Below are positions 29,793 to 39,234 of a stretch of 64,000 nucleotides of DNA, in pieces. How positions within the stretch are numbered: position 1 is the first letter of the stretch; each line of letters opens with the position of its first letter. The notes under the pieces were generated by a model. That model saw nothing but the letters and a program-made list of their open reading frames with translations, searched no databases and was not told the DNA's origin. The DNA comes from Gyromitra esculenta. Lineage: Eukaryota > Ascomycota > Pezizomycetes > Pezizales > Discinaceae. The translations under genes and the position numbers were made by a program. The stretch spans positions 1,977,650-2,041,649 of the forward strand of contig JBCAML010000008.1 in NCBI GenBank assembly GCA_038503075.1. Direction: 5' to 3'.

Positions 29793-32700
29793 TATCATCT
29801 TCTCATCCCCTCAACTCTCCCCAATCAAAAAATCAGAGTATGTACTTACATATCTATTGATTTCACCAACTCGTACCAAGCTAGTTTTCTAGTTGAAAAC
29901 TACCTTCGAGATGATATGCTTAATATCCTTCTCACTTTCAAAAACCCAATATTTGACGAATCCACCTATAGCATCAATATCCTGAACATCTACAATCGTG
30001 CCAGACCCGATTCAGGTGGACATTTTATTCATCCTTCCAAGATCTTTTTCAATCGTAGCATTCCTACTCTCATAGTAGGAGATTTTAACATCCACCACCC
30101 CTCTACCGATCCATTACGAAACATCTCCTCTCAAGAATACAATGAAGGAGATAAATACCACTCGTCTGCAAATTTATCATCCTTCAAGTGCCTCAATACA
30201 GCCGGCATATTCACAAGATTCCCATACGACTCCCATTCCAGACCAAGTGTACTGGATCTCAGCTTCGGCAATTCGCACATTCTTCCATTCATTAAAAAAT
30301 GGAACGCTAGTCTACCCTCTACTGGCTCCGATCACATTCCCATTAGCATTCACCTCGCTACCCTAAAATTCTATACATCGAAACCCTCTCCAGACTGGTC
30401 TAAAACAGACTGGAAGAAATTATCGCCTCTGATCAAAGATTTAAAAATTCCCGCACCCTCAACTCTTCCTAACCTTGATTTATGGTTTCATGATTCCCTA
30501 AATCTTGTCACAATTCCTCTCACATCATGCACCCCCACAAAGAGACCTTCCATTTGGTCCAAGAAGTGGTGGACCCCTCTCTTATCCGAACTTCGAAGAA
30601 TATTTCACTCGGTTGATAGATCTCATAAATCTAAATTTCGTGGCCTTAAAGCCCCTCCGTCAGAAGAGGTTAAAAAAGCTAAATATGCCTATTTTCACGA
30701 AATCGCTCGATGCAAAAAAAACCATTGGAATTCTTTCCTCTCCTCTGCATCCCCCTCAGACATTTGGGCCGCCAAAAGACTCAAAACCTCCTCCAACAGT
30801 GAAGTATTTCCTAACCTTCCCAATATCAATTCTCCCTCTCAACTCGCCTCTACTCTGATCGAACACTTCTTTCCTCCGAAAGAAAATCCACCTGCGCCCA
30901 ACTACTTTCCTCATAGCGACTTCATCGAGATAGATTTCGATGAAATTTCCAAAGCCCTTAGCTCTTCTTCTAACTCATCTGCGCCTGGACCTGACACTAT
31001 CCCTTATAGCATCTGGAAAAGAATTAACGCAATCAACCCACAAATCATCCACCAATTACTCAATCCACTAGCACGCTATGGATATCACCCTCTCCAGCTC
31101 AAGAAAGCCTTCGGCATCGTACTCCCAAAACCTAACAAGGAATCATACGACTCCCCAGCTTCATTCCGAGTAATTGTGCTACTCGAAACACTCTCAAAAA
31201 TCCTCAAGAGGATATTCGCTACTCGCTTAGCTTTTCTCTCCCGATCAAACGGACTTATTCACTCAAACCAATGCGGCTCATTATCACTTATTTCCACTGG
31301 TGACGCAATTTCCGCACTCCTACATGATATCCAACTCCTTCAAGCTGCCGACAAAAAAGTCTCAACCCTCTTCCTTGATATCAAAGGAGGTTTTGACAAT
31401 GTCAATCCCCATATCCTCAAAAAAAGACTCCTTGATCATAATATTCCCCAATATATGATCTCCTGGATTATTTCTTTCTTACACTCACGCGAATGCGCCC
31501 TTCTTTTTAAAGGCTCACCGCGTACCTTTTTACCAGTCTCTGTTGGAGTTCCTCAAGGCTCCCCCATCTCTCCCCTTCTCTTTTGCATTTATGTTGCTCC
31601 CCTCCACTTGCAAAACGACTTCAAATTCACTTTTTCATACGTTGACGACTTTGCAATTACAGTCTTCTCCAATTCCTCCAGAAAGAATGCTAAGCTCCTT
31701 GAGAAAGCTGCGCACGATATCAACCAAATCGTCCAAGCCATTAAAGTTAGCTTTTCCATTCCGAAAACTGAACTTATCCACTGGACAACAATCCATAATC
31801 GCCTCCCTCCAACACCAGGCGCCGCCATTAATTTAAACGGCCACACCTTTCAACCCCTAACATGTATTAGATGGCTAGGATTTTGGTTATCCTACAATTT
31901 TAACACCAACTCTCATTTTCTCAAGCGTCTCTCGTCGGCCCAAAAGGCCTTTTTTGCCATCAAATCTCTCTCTCCCTCAGGCTCCGGACTAACGAGCCAC
32001 AATGCCCGCAAACTAGCAATGGGTCTCATCAGACCCATCCTCTCATATGGTATGAATGTTTTTACACCATCCGCATCTATTTTATGCAAAATAAATCCCT
32101 TTTGGAACAATGTTCTAAGATGGATCACAAACTGCTTCTCATCCACCAACATTGGAGCCCTAACAAGGGAATCCTCTCTCCCGCCAATGCTAGCCTTCGC
32201 ACACTACCTAAGAAGACGCCACGCTATACGCATAGCCACTCTTCCCGTCCTATTCAATCCCGCCTCGGCCCACCTTCCGCCTAATTTTCAAGCAGACGGC
32301 AAACCTCTTTCTCTCTTACGAACCCATCTAAAAGGCCTAGGCGCCAAAAGACCCAGACCATGGAACTCTAACGCCAAAAGCCGGGTTCGTCCTCTAGTTA
32401 TAGACTCCTTCGCAAACGAAGCGTGGAAATATCTCCCCGCCAACTATTACCCAGGAGCTTCAGGTCCTATTCTGGAGAAACCCAACCCAAATCGCCCAAT
32501 GATAATCGAAGCCAGTAATGCTGCTATCAGTTCCCAACTCCTTAAAGACTGGGACTCGTACACGCCAAGCCCCGATTATTACCCTTATCCTACCTCTACG
32601 CTACCACACCTGTTCATGAAATTTTCAAAGTTCATGGCAGGACGCATACATCAAATGAGAGCCCATAAAAGCTATCTCAAAGCTCATACTTCTTGGTCTC

Positions 32701-33035
32701 ACAACGACCTTACATCGTGTCCCCTCTGTGGTGACACCTTTCAAAATTTTTCTCATGCCATTCTACATTGTTTTGCACTGTCATCCGAACGAAATTTATT
32801 TATTCCCTTTATAAATTCCCTAGATGCAGACTCTCCAATTTGGAATAACATTTCATCCTTAATTGCTCTTGCTGAATTTATTTCAAAAACAAGAACAAAT
32901 TTTCCTTCAATTAAAGAAATTGTTTTTTCAGATCTTTCTTCTTCCGGCTCATCAGATATTTTATCATCTGTTTCTCTACATTCTACATCATCTCTTTCGT
33001 CCTTATTAAATTTTTTCGATTTAATGGAGGATTAA
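29793..33035 (+). pseudogene. LINE ORF2, main part (endonuclease, reverse transcriptase, zinc finger)
   Basis: In-frame continuation of the 60 codons at 17834-18013, making 1140 codons in all. The endonuclease core (TLIVGDFNIHHP, GSDHIPI) comes first. The reverse transcriptase follows, with SSSNSSAPGPD, FRVIVLLETLSKI, FLDIKGGFDNV (about residue 589), GVPQGSPISPLLF and SYVDDFAIT (YVDD near residue 677). Near residue 1036 a CCHC motif (CPLCGDTFQNFSHAILHC) closes the protein. I see no RNase H domain between them. The element copies its RNA at nicked target DNA. The frame has no stop or frameshift, so the only visible lesions of this LINE are the 5' truncation and the LTR insertion. Classification within the I/Tad-like LINEs is tentative. 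Confidence 0.9.
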
Positions 33036-33252
33036 TCTTTTCTCGCTATTTTTTTGGCTTATGGCATGTGCATGCCATTAGGGAATATCTGTTTAAGGAA
33101 AATCTTTTCAGTTTTAAAAGTTTTGTTTTATTTTGGAGGGTTGTAGGGATTTAGGGTTTTGTTCACGCTATAACTTCGGTTGCATGTGATATTCTTGTAC
33201 CTTTATATATAAAAACAATGAAACAATGATTTAACAAAAAAAAAAAAAAAAA

Positions 33253-33993
33253 TCTCGGATAGTTCCAACTAATTTGAGATATGTAACTACAAATAGCTCC
33301 TTAGTACGATAACGGTATCAGAAACCCTTCTGGTTCGACGTCTGACAATATTAGCGGCAATCTTCATCCCGTTATCTTTCATGGGGGTAAGGCACTCCAT
33401 TCAGAATTGATTTCTTCTATGTTTCTGAATGGTATTAAGTTTAATAATCTGGTAGACTATCTTTGGGATGAACGTTGTAGGGATATTGGATGGAAGGTCA
33501 ACCTTGTGGAATTTCTTTGTCTCTGCTGTCCCCCTTACTATTGTGGCGGTTACTTTAACCTCGTTTTGGCAGAGATTTATGAAATGCGCTCGAATCTGAG
33601 GTTTTGGTATACTCTCCACCCGCATAGGGCCACTGCTTCCCGCGTGGAAGTTTGTTGAACACCCCTCGGCGGCGCCGGGGGCGCTGGTGCTGGCTATTGG
33701 TTATTTTGGGAAGCTGGTGGTGGTTAAATTCCCCAAGTGGGTGGTGGTAAGATATAAATACCGGCACCGCAAAACGGGTCATGATTAGCTTTAAAGGGGC
33801 GAAAATCCAATAGGCCCTCATCAAATGCGTGCTATGCTACATGAAATCTATCAATCTGTACCTCATGCTCCATTTAGTTCCTACCTGCCTATCCCTAGTA
33901 TCTCAACTCTCTCTATCAACCGTAAGCGCTGGCCAAGTACCAGACGCGCCAAGCCCCAACTTAAAACAGAACACAGGTGATTCAGATTAGAGT
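33253..33993. other. Right-hand continuation of the LINE target site
   Basis: Begins with the second copy of the 17-bp duplication, so it was once contiguous with 16902. A plus-strand frame is open without ATG from 33305 to 33658, with no recognised motif. It might belong to the decayed gene left of the LINE, but I cannot show that. Confidence 0.45.
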
Positions 33994-34129
33994 AGTGGAG
34001 GGATCGCGAGACAGAGGGTGTAGCGATGCCTGACAGGCTTGGCTAACAAATTGATCTCAATTAGGTGGCGAAATATGGAGTTTGTGAGCCAAGCCATGTT
34101 ATACCCTCTGCCTCGCGATCCCCTCCACC
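33994..34129. repeat. Foldback element 6
   Basis: Inverted arms of about 55 nt (33994 onward, GTGGAGGGATCGCGAG, mirrored by CTCGCGATCCCCTCCAC ending near 34128) enclose a short central segment. Arms agree at roughly four positions in five. It is non-coding. Confidence 0.65.
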
Positions 34130-34287
34130 GCTTTATATTAATTAACGAGGCTTAAATCTAATCCATCAACGCCAAGCGATCTAATCACTTGGCATTACCC
34201 ACGCTTCGCTCCGGGAGTGAATTACAATCAGCTATCTAATATACACGGCCATCAGCCCGCTGACAGCCAAACACACTTTTGTAGAGT

Positions 34288-34808
34288 CTAGATCACTGTC
34301 GCCGTGATGCCGAGGTACTTCTTCAGCTGTCGCCGTCGAACAGCCACAGCCCCGACTGTGGGTAGACCGTAGCTCTCAAGCAGTCTGTTCAGGTCCGCCG
34401 AAGTCAGGCGATCGATGTCGCCCTGAGTCATCGGGAAGTCTTCGACGTCCTCGTTGCGTCGAGTCCTAAGAGGAATCAACTGGGAGTCTATCGTGATCGC
34501 GACAGAGCTATTCGTCAACCGAGCTACCGCATTGTAGTCACTGAGTTTAACGTCAGCTGACTGTCCATTCGTCTCATTCTGTCGAATACTCACGCTGCCT
34601 CTAGTCTCAGTTCCATGTTCTCGAACTTCCGTTCCATGTCCTGTCGCATCGCCCTCAGCTCTGCAAGTATCAACGCCCCACCGTCGAAAGCGGGGACGTT
34701 CCCCATCCTCCCGAGGTTTGCCGCCAACTCGAGAGATAAACGGCCGACGCCGTTCATTGTTTCTTCCATCGCCTGGAAGTCGGGCTGTTGTTGATCGGGA
34801 GCAGCCAT
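34288..34808 (-). CDS. Conserved fungal two-exon protein with SAP-like C-terminus, unknown function
   Basis: Two exons on the minus strand, 34808-34594 and 34540-34288, around a 53-nt intron (GTGAGT donor, CTGAC branch site, CTCAG acceptor), encode 155 residues. The N-terminal half is helical and probably a short coiled coil (ILAELRAMRQDMERKFENME). The middle carries ARLTNSSV and a proline-rich LIPLRTRRNEDVEDFP. The C-terminus, LTSADLNRLLESYGLPTVGA followed by RRRQLKKYLG, has the helix-turn-helix look of SAP-type modules that often bind DNA. I recall this layout as a widespread, unnamed ascomycete family. No signal peptide, so an intracellular role is likely. The ATG at 34808 opens a good frame. 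Longer frames over the unspliced sequence are shadows. Confidence 0.75.
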
Positions 34809-35510
34809 CGTATCTGCTCATTCTCGTCAGAATAGAGCTAGGAGGGTTTAAGCGATGCATCAGCCGAAAGGACTCACCAGGTATCGTCCAGGGGGGTGTA
34901 TCGATATTGTAGTAGTAGAATAGGATCGTGGAGCGAGTCTGGGTTGCAGACCAAGAGTAAGGTAGGAAGGTCCCCCGTATATACCCTCCGTAGAGCGGGT
35001 AACTCCTGCAGCCAGGCCCTCAGTGCAGTTGCCTAATCGGGCCACCTTCCAGATGAACCATATGGGAGCCAGGTCTCTCTTATTCTGTAGATGTGTATAA
35101 CCCATCCTTCCCAAATGGCTCAGTAGTAATACCGATGCTCACCATGCGACGGCGCTTGGAGAATCTTCATGTCTTCTATGGTAGAGTTTGTATCCCCATC
35201 AAGGATACTAAGGGATTATCCATGCGGCTTTCACAGTTTTTTTATATTGGGCTACTGGCGAACAAGCATGTTCGCTGTCCCCTAAAGCAAAAATCACAAG
35301 CCAGGTACAACGCACATACAGGGGAGCCTATCTCGAGAAATACTTATTAGTACCTCCACCTTTCCTCCACTTGAGAGTAGCCAGTCCACTCCTTCAGATT
35401 TCTTCCCTCGTTTTTTTCTGTTTGCTGCTTTATTCTCGGAGCTTGCTGGTCGGCTCTCATACACTTGTTTTTTTTTTCTTAATATTTATAATACTCACGA
35501 ATTATCCTCT
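34809..35510. other. Divergent promoter region
   Basis: Lies between the minus-strand gene ending at 34808 and the plus-strand gene beginning at 35511. It has a T-rich tract at 35468-35479 and an AT-rich TATTTATAATAC stretch at about 35482-35493, just before the downstream start. The 85-codon frame at 35093-35350 has no support. Confidence 0.45.
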
Positions 35511-36757
35511 ATGGCTTTCAGAAAGTCACTGCTGTTATTGATAGCACTTGGCCAACAAGTTTTGTCAGCGCCTACCTTACAGCAACGCCAGATCGACTCC
35601 GTCACTTTACTAGATACTGTAATCCTCTTCGATTCTCCTGCTTTCCAAGATCCTAGTAATCCCAGCAACCTTATCGCATCCTTTCGTGCCTTCGTTCACT
35701 TGAACCAAATCAGCTTTTCTGGCGTCGCGGATATCCTTACCGGATTTATTGAAGATCTTGGAATCGAAGTAGGCGATGCCGTTAATATCCTCGAAGACCG
35801 CGCAAAACTATTTGCCGCGATTGGATTACCGGGGAAAGAGATCACAGTCAAGATCGATGGATGCTCCGCCGAAGCGGAATTAGTAGAGACAGAATTCTTA
35901 CCGAATTTGGGCATGCTCGAACGAAATGTCAGTATCGGGGCCTGCAAAGGCGGTGCTCTGAATGCTCAGGTGGACCTCTCGTTCATTGATAAGAGAAATT
36001 TCACGGGCGCTGTTTTTCCTTCGCCGCCTGATGGCTTTGGTATCATATCAGGTTAGCTGCGGATATGTTCCTTGGCTCTGCAGAGTATATCGGTATTCTA
36101 ATAGTAATATGTATCCGTAGACATAGACGACACAATCAAGGTTAGCAATGTGCTTGACACCGTCGCCACAGTTAAGTCTACCTTTCTTGAAGAGCCAAAG
36201 TTTGTCCCGGGTATGCCTGAGCTCTATGCGTCTCTCAAGACTAGCTTAAATTCACCTCAGTTTATCTACCTCTCGGGCTCGCCCTTTCAGCTATATCCCA
36301 CGTTGAGAGAATTCATCAACACAAACTACCAGCCCGGACCAATCCTTCTCCAGAACCTAACCTTCGTCGATATTCTTGGGGTTTTAGATTTCGTCCAGGG
36401 CGCGACCGCCGAATTCAAGTCGGAAAGGATCGATACTATCCACGGCTGGTACCCGGCCAAGAAGTTTCTAGCTATCGGTGACTCAACTCAGGCTGATCCG
36501 GAGGTCTATGGAGCCGCGTACATTACCCTATTCTGTAAAATTGTGATATGCAGAGCTAATGAGTGATTTCTTTTTATAGATTTAATAGGCTCGGTGGAGA
36601 CTTCATCCAGTGTATCTGGATCCGTAGGGTGGAAGGCGCCAACAATACCGATCAAAGGTTTGCGGCAGCTTTCCAAGGCGTTCCAGCGGGTAGGTTCAGG
36701 GTTTTTAGCGATCCAGCTGAACTCGCCGGACTTGATGTTGCTACTGGTAAATGTTAG
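35511..36757 (+). CDS. Secreted APP1-type phosphatidate phosphatase-like protein (HAD superfamily)
   Basis: Three exons, 35511-36051, 36121-36517 and 36580-36757, with introns of 69 and 62 nt (branch sites CTAAT), give 371 residues. The first twenty (MAFRKSLLLLIALGQQVLSA) are a signal peptide, so the protein is probably secreted, unlike yeast App1, which acts at cytosolic actin patches. The catalytic HAD motif I is DIDDTIK (residues 181-187, formed across intron 1). The later family blocks are LSGSPFQLYPTLREFI (motif II), KKFLAIGDSTQADPEVYG and GGDFIQCIWIRRVEG. The family removes phosphate from phosphatidic acid, but the substrate of secreted members is unknown to me. The last intron uses a GTACAT donor and is the least certain part. 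Without it the protein would end at 36566. Confidence 0.82.
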
Positions 36758-37407
36758 CCATGGGAGGTATATGGAGTGTATCGGGCATGGAGTTGTATAG
36801 CTGAACGTGCATGGACTGCGCGTATGTGGCGTTTTGTAATGCAACACCTTGAGGTTGTGGCTGGACCATAAAATTAGACTATCAGGGTTATATTTTGGCT
36901 TGGGTATGGATTGTATTCTCTCCCTTTCCTTTCCTTTATAGAAACTTTAGGATGTTGGGCTTTCTTGCATAGTATTCCGATCGTAGACATCGATAGAGAT
37001 GGCCGGATCTAAAGGGAAAGAATACTATTCTCATCACTCGATTGCATAGGTTTGCAGGCTTGTTTAAGTTTTTGGGGGAGGAGATGCATATGAGAAACCC
37101 ACACCGCCACCACGTAGAGCTGTATGGCACAAGGGATGAAAGACCCATTGAAGATCACCAACTCGTAAATTGGAAAGGCTAAGTGTATCTAGTAATCAGG
37201 TAGATTTAGAGGCGACATGATTATTACCCATATTCACCCGAATGGCCATATTATATTTCCACCACACAGGCCACGAGTGATTTCTCGTGAACCCCTTCCA
37301 ATATATGCGCCAACAGTACGATATACACAGCCAGATTTCAAACAGCCCACCAAACGTAAATCTACTCTAAAACGATGGAAAAACACATACGCAGTTCCCT
37401 ATAGCCA
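36758..37407. other. Convergent intergenic region
   Basis: Holds the 3' ends of the phosphatase gene (plus) and the sedolisin gene (minus). No feature recognised. The open frame at 37217-37750 is antisense to the sedolisin C-terminus. Confidence 0.5.
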
Positions 37408-39234
37408 CTACAGCTGCCCTCTCAGCGCATCGAAATCCGGCGTTCCCAGCCCCGTGACCGGATCCCATCCAGACACTGCATCCCACCCAGCACCGGGCAC
37501 AATCGCCGGACCACCGGGAATCAGAGTGCCCCAGATGGTGCCGTTACATCCAGTGCTCCTCCCCACGGTGATATCAGTGAACGTGTCCGCCACATCATCG
37601 GAATACAGCCACGGGTTCAAGAAGCCGAGTGGCTTCTTCCCACGCGCGATACGGTCATCGTTCAGCAGCGAAATAAGACCGGCAAACGCCGGAGAGGAAG
37701 CAGACGTGCCGCCGATGAGATTGTTTTTCCCGTTAAGGACGACATTGTAGTTAAAACCCTGCATGGCGACGTCGGGGATGCCGCGGCCGCCCTTGGCGAA
37801 ATACTTGCTCCAGGGCTTCCAGGCATCTGGGTGCTGCGCGAAATATGTATCGACCGCCTTCTGCTGGTACGCGGGGACGGGCCAGGTCTCGGAGAACCCG
37901 CCCGAGGAAAAGTAGACTGCCTGCTCGGGCTCGACGTAGCGGGTCCCGCCAACGGAAGTCACCCACGGACATCCGGCGGGGAAGGTCGGCAGGAATTTAG
38001 TCGTGTTCTTGCCGTCGTTGGAGAGGCAAGACCATCCGGGGCCGGAGTCGCCGGAGGAGAACAGAACGCTGACGCCGCGAGCACCGAGCTGGGCGAAGAG
38101 GTTGCAGACGGATTTGCGGTAGGAGAGGGGCACGGTCTGCTCGGATTCGCCGTACGAGGTGGTGATAGTCTGGGGGATGTCTTCCTGCTGGAGGATCCAG
38201 TTCAGCCAGTCGAGGTATGGCTCGCTGTCGCTCGTGGTGACGTCGAGATCCGGGATGTAGGGCGGACGACCAGCGGTCGAGAAGTAAATGTTCTGGGTCG
38301 GATAGCTGAGGGATACCGTGTACTGGATATCGAGATTGGCTTCTGCGATCCCACTGGTGTCGTTTCCTGGGTGTTGCGAGTTTATACCACCGTTGACCAG
38401 GGCGACTGAGAAGTTTCCATCAATAGCGCTTGGGGCGTACTGCTCCAGGAATAGTTCAAGATCATCGTACTGGGCGTATTGTTCTAGAAAGCCGTTGACA
38501 CCGAGCTTGTTCTTGCCCTTGGGGGCGCACGCTCTGTAGCCCTTGAAATTATAGAGGGATTTGAGGCAGCTCGGGGTGATTGTGGTGTTGCAAGCCGTGG
38601 CATTGAAGTTGGCGGAGGGGGTCTTGTGGGTTGATGCCAGTGCGGCCAGTGGCCCAGTTGATACTTCCTCGATCTTGTGAATCCAACTTCGCATAGGTCT
38701 CATCCCGAACATGGTGGTGGGTTGCACTAGAAGGATATGCTCGTGAAGCTCGACAGGAACGCTGTACGAAAGAGTGCGCAGGATCGTCTTCTTGTCTTTA
38801 TCATCGCGGAAATAGGAATACTTCGTTCTCAGAAGATCCTCCGCCTGCGCGATAGTGACATTCAATTTGATCCAATCGTGCTCGACAGCAACGTCCTCGG
38901 AGACGCCGGCACCCTCTAGCCAGGCGAGAACACTGGCGACAGTATCTTGGGATGGCTGCAGCATCCGCTTGATCTCACTGGTGTCCATATGGCCTCCATA
39001 GGTGGGGTGATCAGGAGTGCTGATATCCATGACTTTCTGCTCGAACGCGGCAACATTCTGCTGTGCTAGGTGGATGCGCATCGCTAGAGTTTTTTGTATA
39101 TTCACTCGCATCGAGGGGAGCTCTCGCCATCCCTCGGGAACCATTGCGAGCTTTTCGAAGACTTCATACGAGAGACCGACGATGGGACGGGCGAAGGCAA
39201 ATATTGCCAGCGCCGAAAAGATATTCGTGCGCAT
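37408..39234 (-). CDS. Sedolisin-family peptidase (S53), probable secreted tripeptidyl peptidase
   Basis: Intronless frame of 608 residues. A signal peptide (MRTNIFSALAIFAFARPIVG) is followed by an inhibitory propeptide to about residue 205 and the mature peptidase. The catalytic Glu and Asp are E298 and D302 (GIAEANLDIQY). The oxyanion Asp is D396 (SSGDSGPGWSC) and the nucleophile is S511 (GGTSASSPAFAG). A calcium-site block follows (FTDITVGRSTGC, then GWDAVSGWDPVTGLGTPDF). Length and order fit fungal tripeptidyl-peptidases active at acid pH, which trim tripeptides from secreted protein substrates. Several Asn-x-Thr/Ser sites suggest glycosylation. It has the same catalytic set as SedB-type enzymes, but I do not assign a specific member. 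It is convergent with the secreted phosphatase gene 650 nt away. Confidence 0.92.
   Translation of the reverse strand: MRTNIFSALAIFAFARPIVGLSYEVFEKLAMVPEGWRELPSMRVNIQKTLAMRIHLAQQNVAAFEQKVMDISTPDHPTYGGHMDTSEIKRMLQPSQDTVASVLAWLEGAGVSEDVAVEHDWIKLNVTIAQAEDLLRTKYSYFRDDKDKKTILRTLSYSVPVELHEHILLVQPTTMFGMRPMRSWIHKIEEVSTGPLAALASTHKTPSANFNATACNTTITPSCLKSLYNFKGYRACAPKGKNKLGVNGFLEQYAQYDDLELFLEQYAPSAIDGNFSVALVNGGINSQHPGNDTSGIAEANLDIQYTVSLSYPTQNIYFSTAGRPPYIPDLDVTTSDSEPYLDWLNWILQQEDIPQTITTSYGESEQTVPLSYRKSVCNLFAQLGARGVSVLFSSGDSGPGWSCLSNDGKNTTKFLPTFPAGCPWVTSVGGTRYVEPEQAVYFSSGGFSETWPVPAYQQKAVDTYFAQHPDAWKPWSKYFAKGGRGIPDVAMQGFNYNVVLNGKNNLIGGTSASSPAFAGLISLLNDDRIARGKKPLGFLNPWLYSDDVADTFTDITVGRSTGCNGTIWGTLIPGGPAIVPGAGWDAVSGWDPVTGLGTPDFDALRGQL

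Larger units (their letters stand above)
16903..33252 (+). mobile_element. Non-LTR retrotransposon (LINE), 5'-truncated, split by nested LTR elements
   Basis: A 17-bp target duplication (TCTCGGATAGTTCCAAC) lies at 16886-16902 and again at 33253-33269, and the 3' copy directly follows a run of 17 A (33236-33252). These are the marks of target-primed reverse transcription. ORF1 (zinc knuckles) and ORF2 (endonuclease and reverse transcriptase) lie in order. The element starts inside ORF1 with no ATG, so it is 5'-truncated. It is interrupted from 18014 to 29787 by Ty3/Gypsy element A, whose own CAGGA duplication marks the break. Without the insert ORF2 is uninterrupted, so the LINE was young when it was hit. 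Confidence 0.93.

Noticed and set aside
37831..38409. Plus-strand frame of 192 codons opposite the sedolisin gene
   Set aside because: Antisense shadow of a strongly supported 608-residue peptidase gene.
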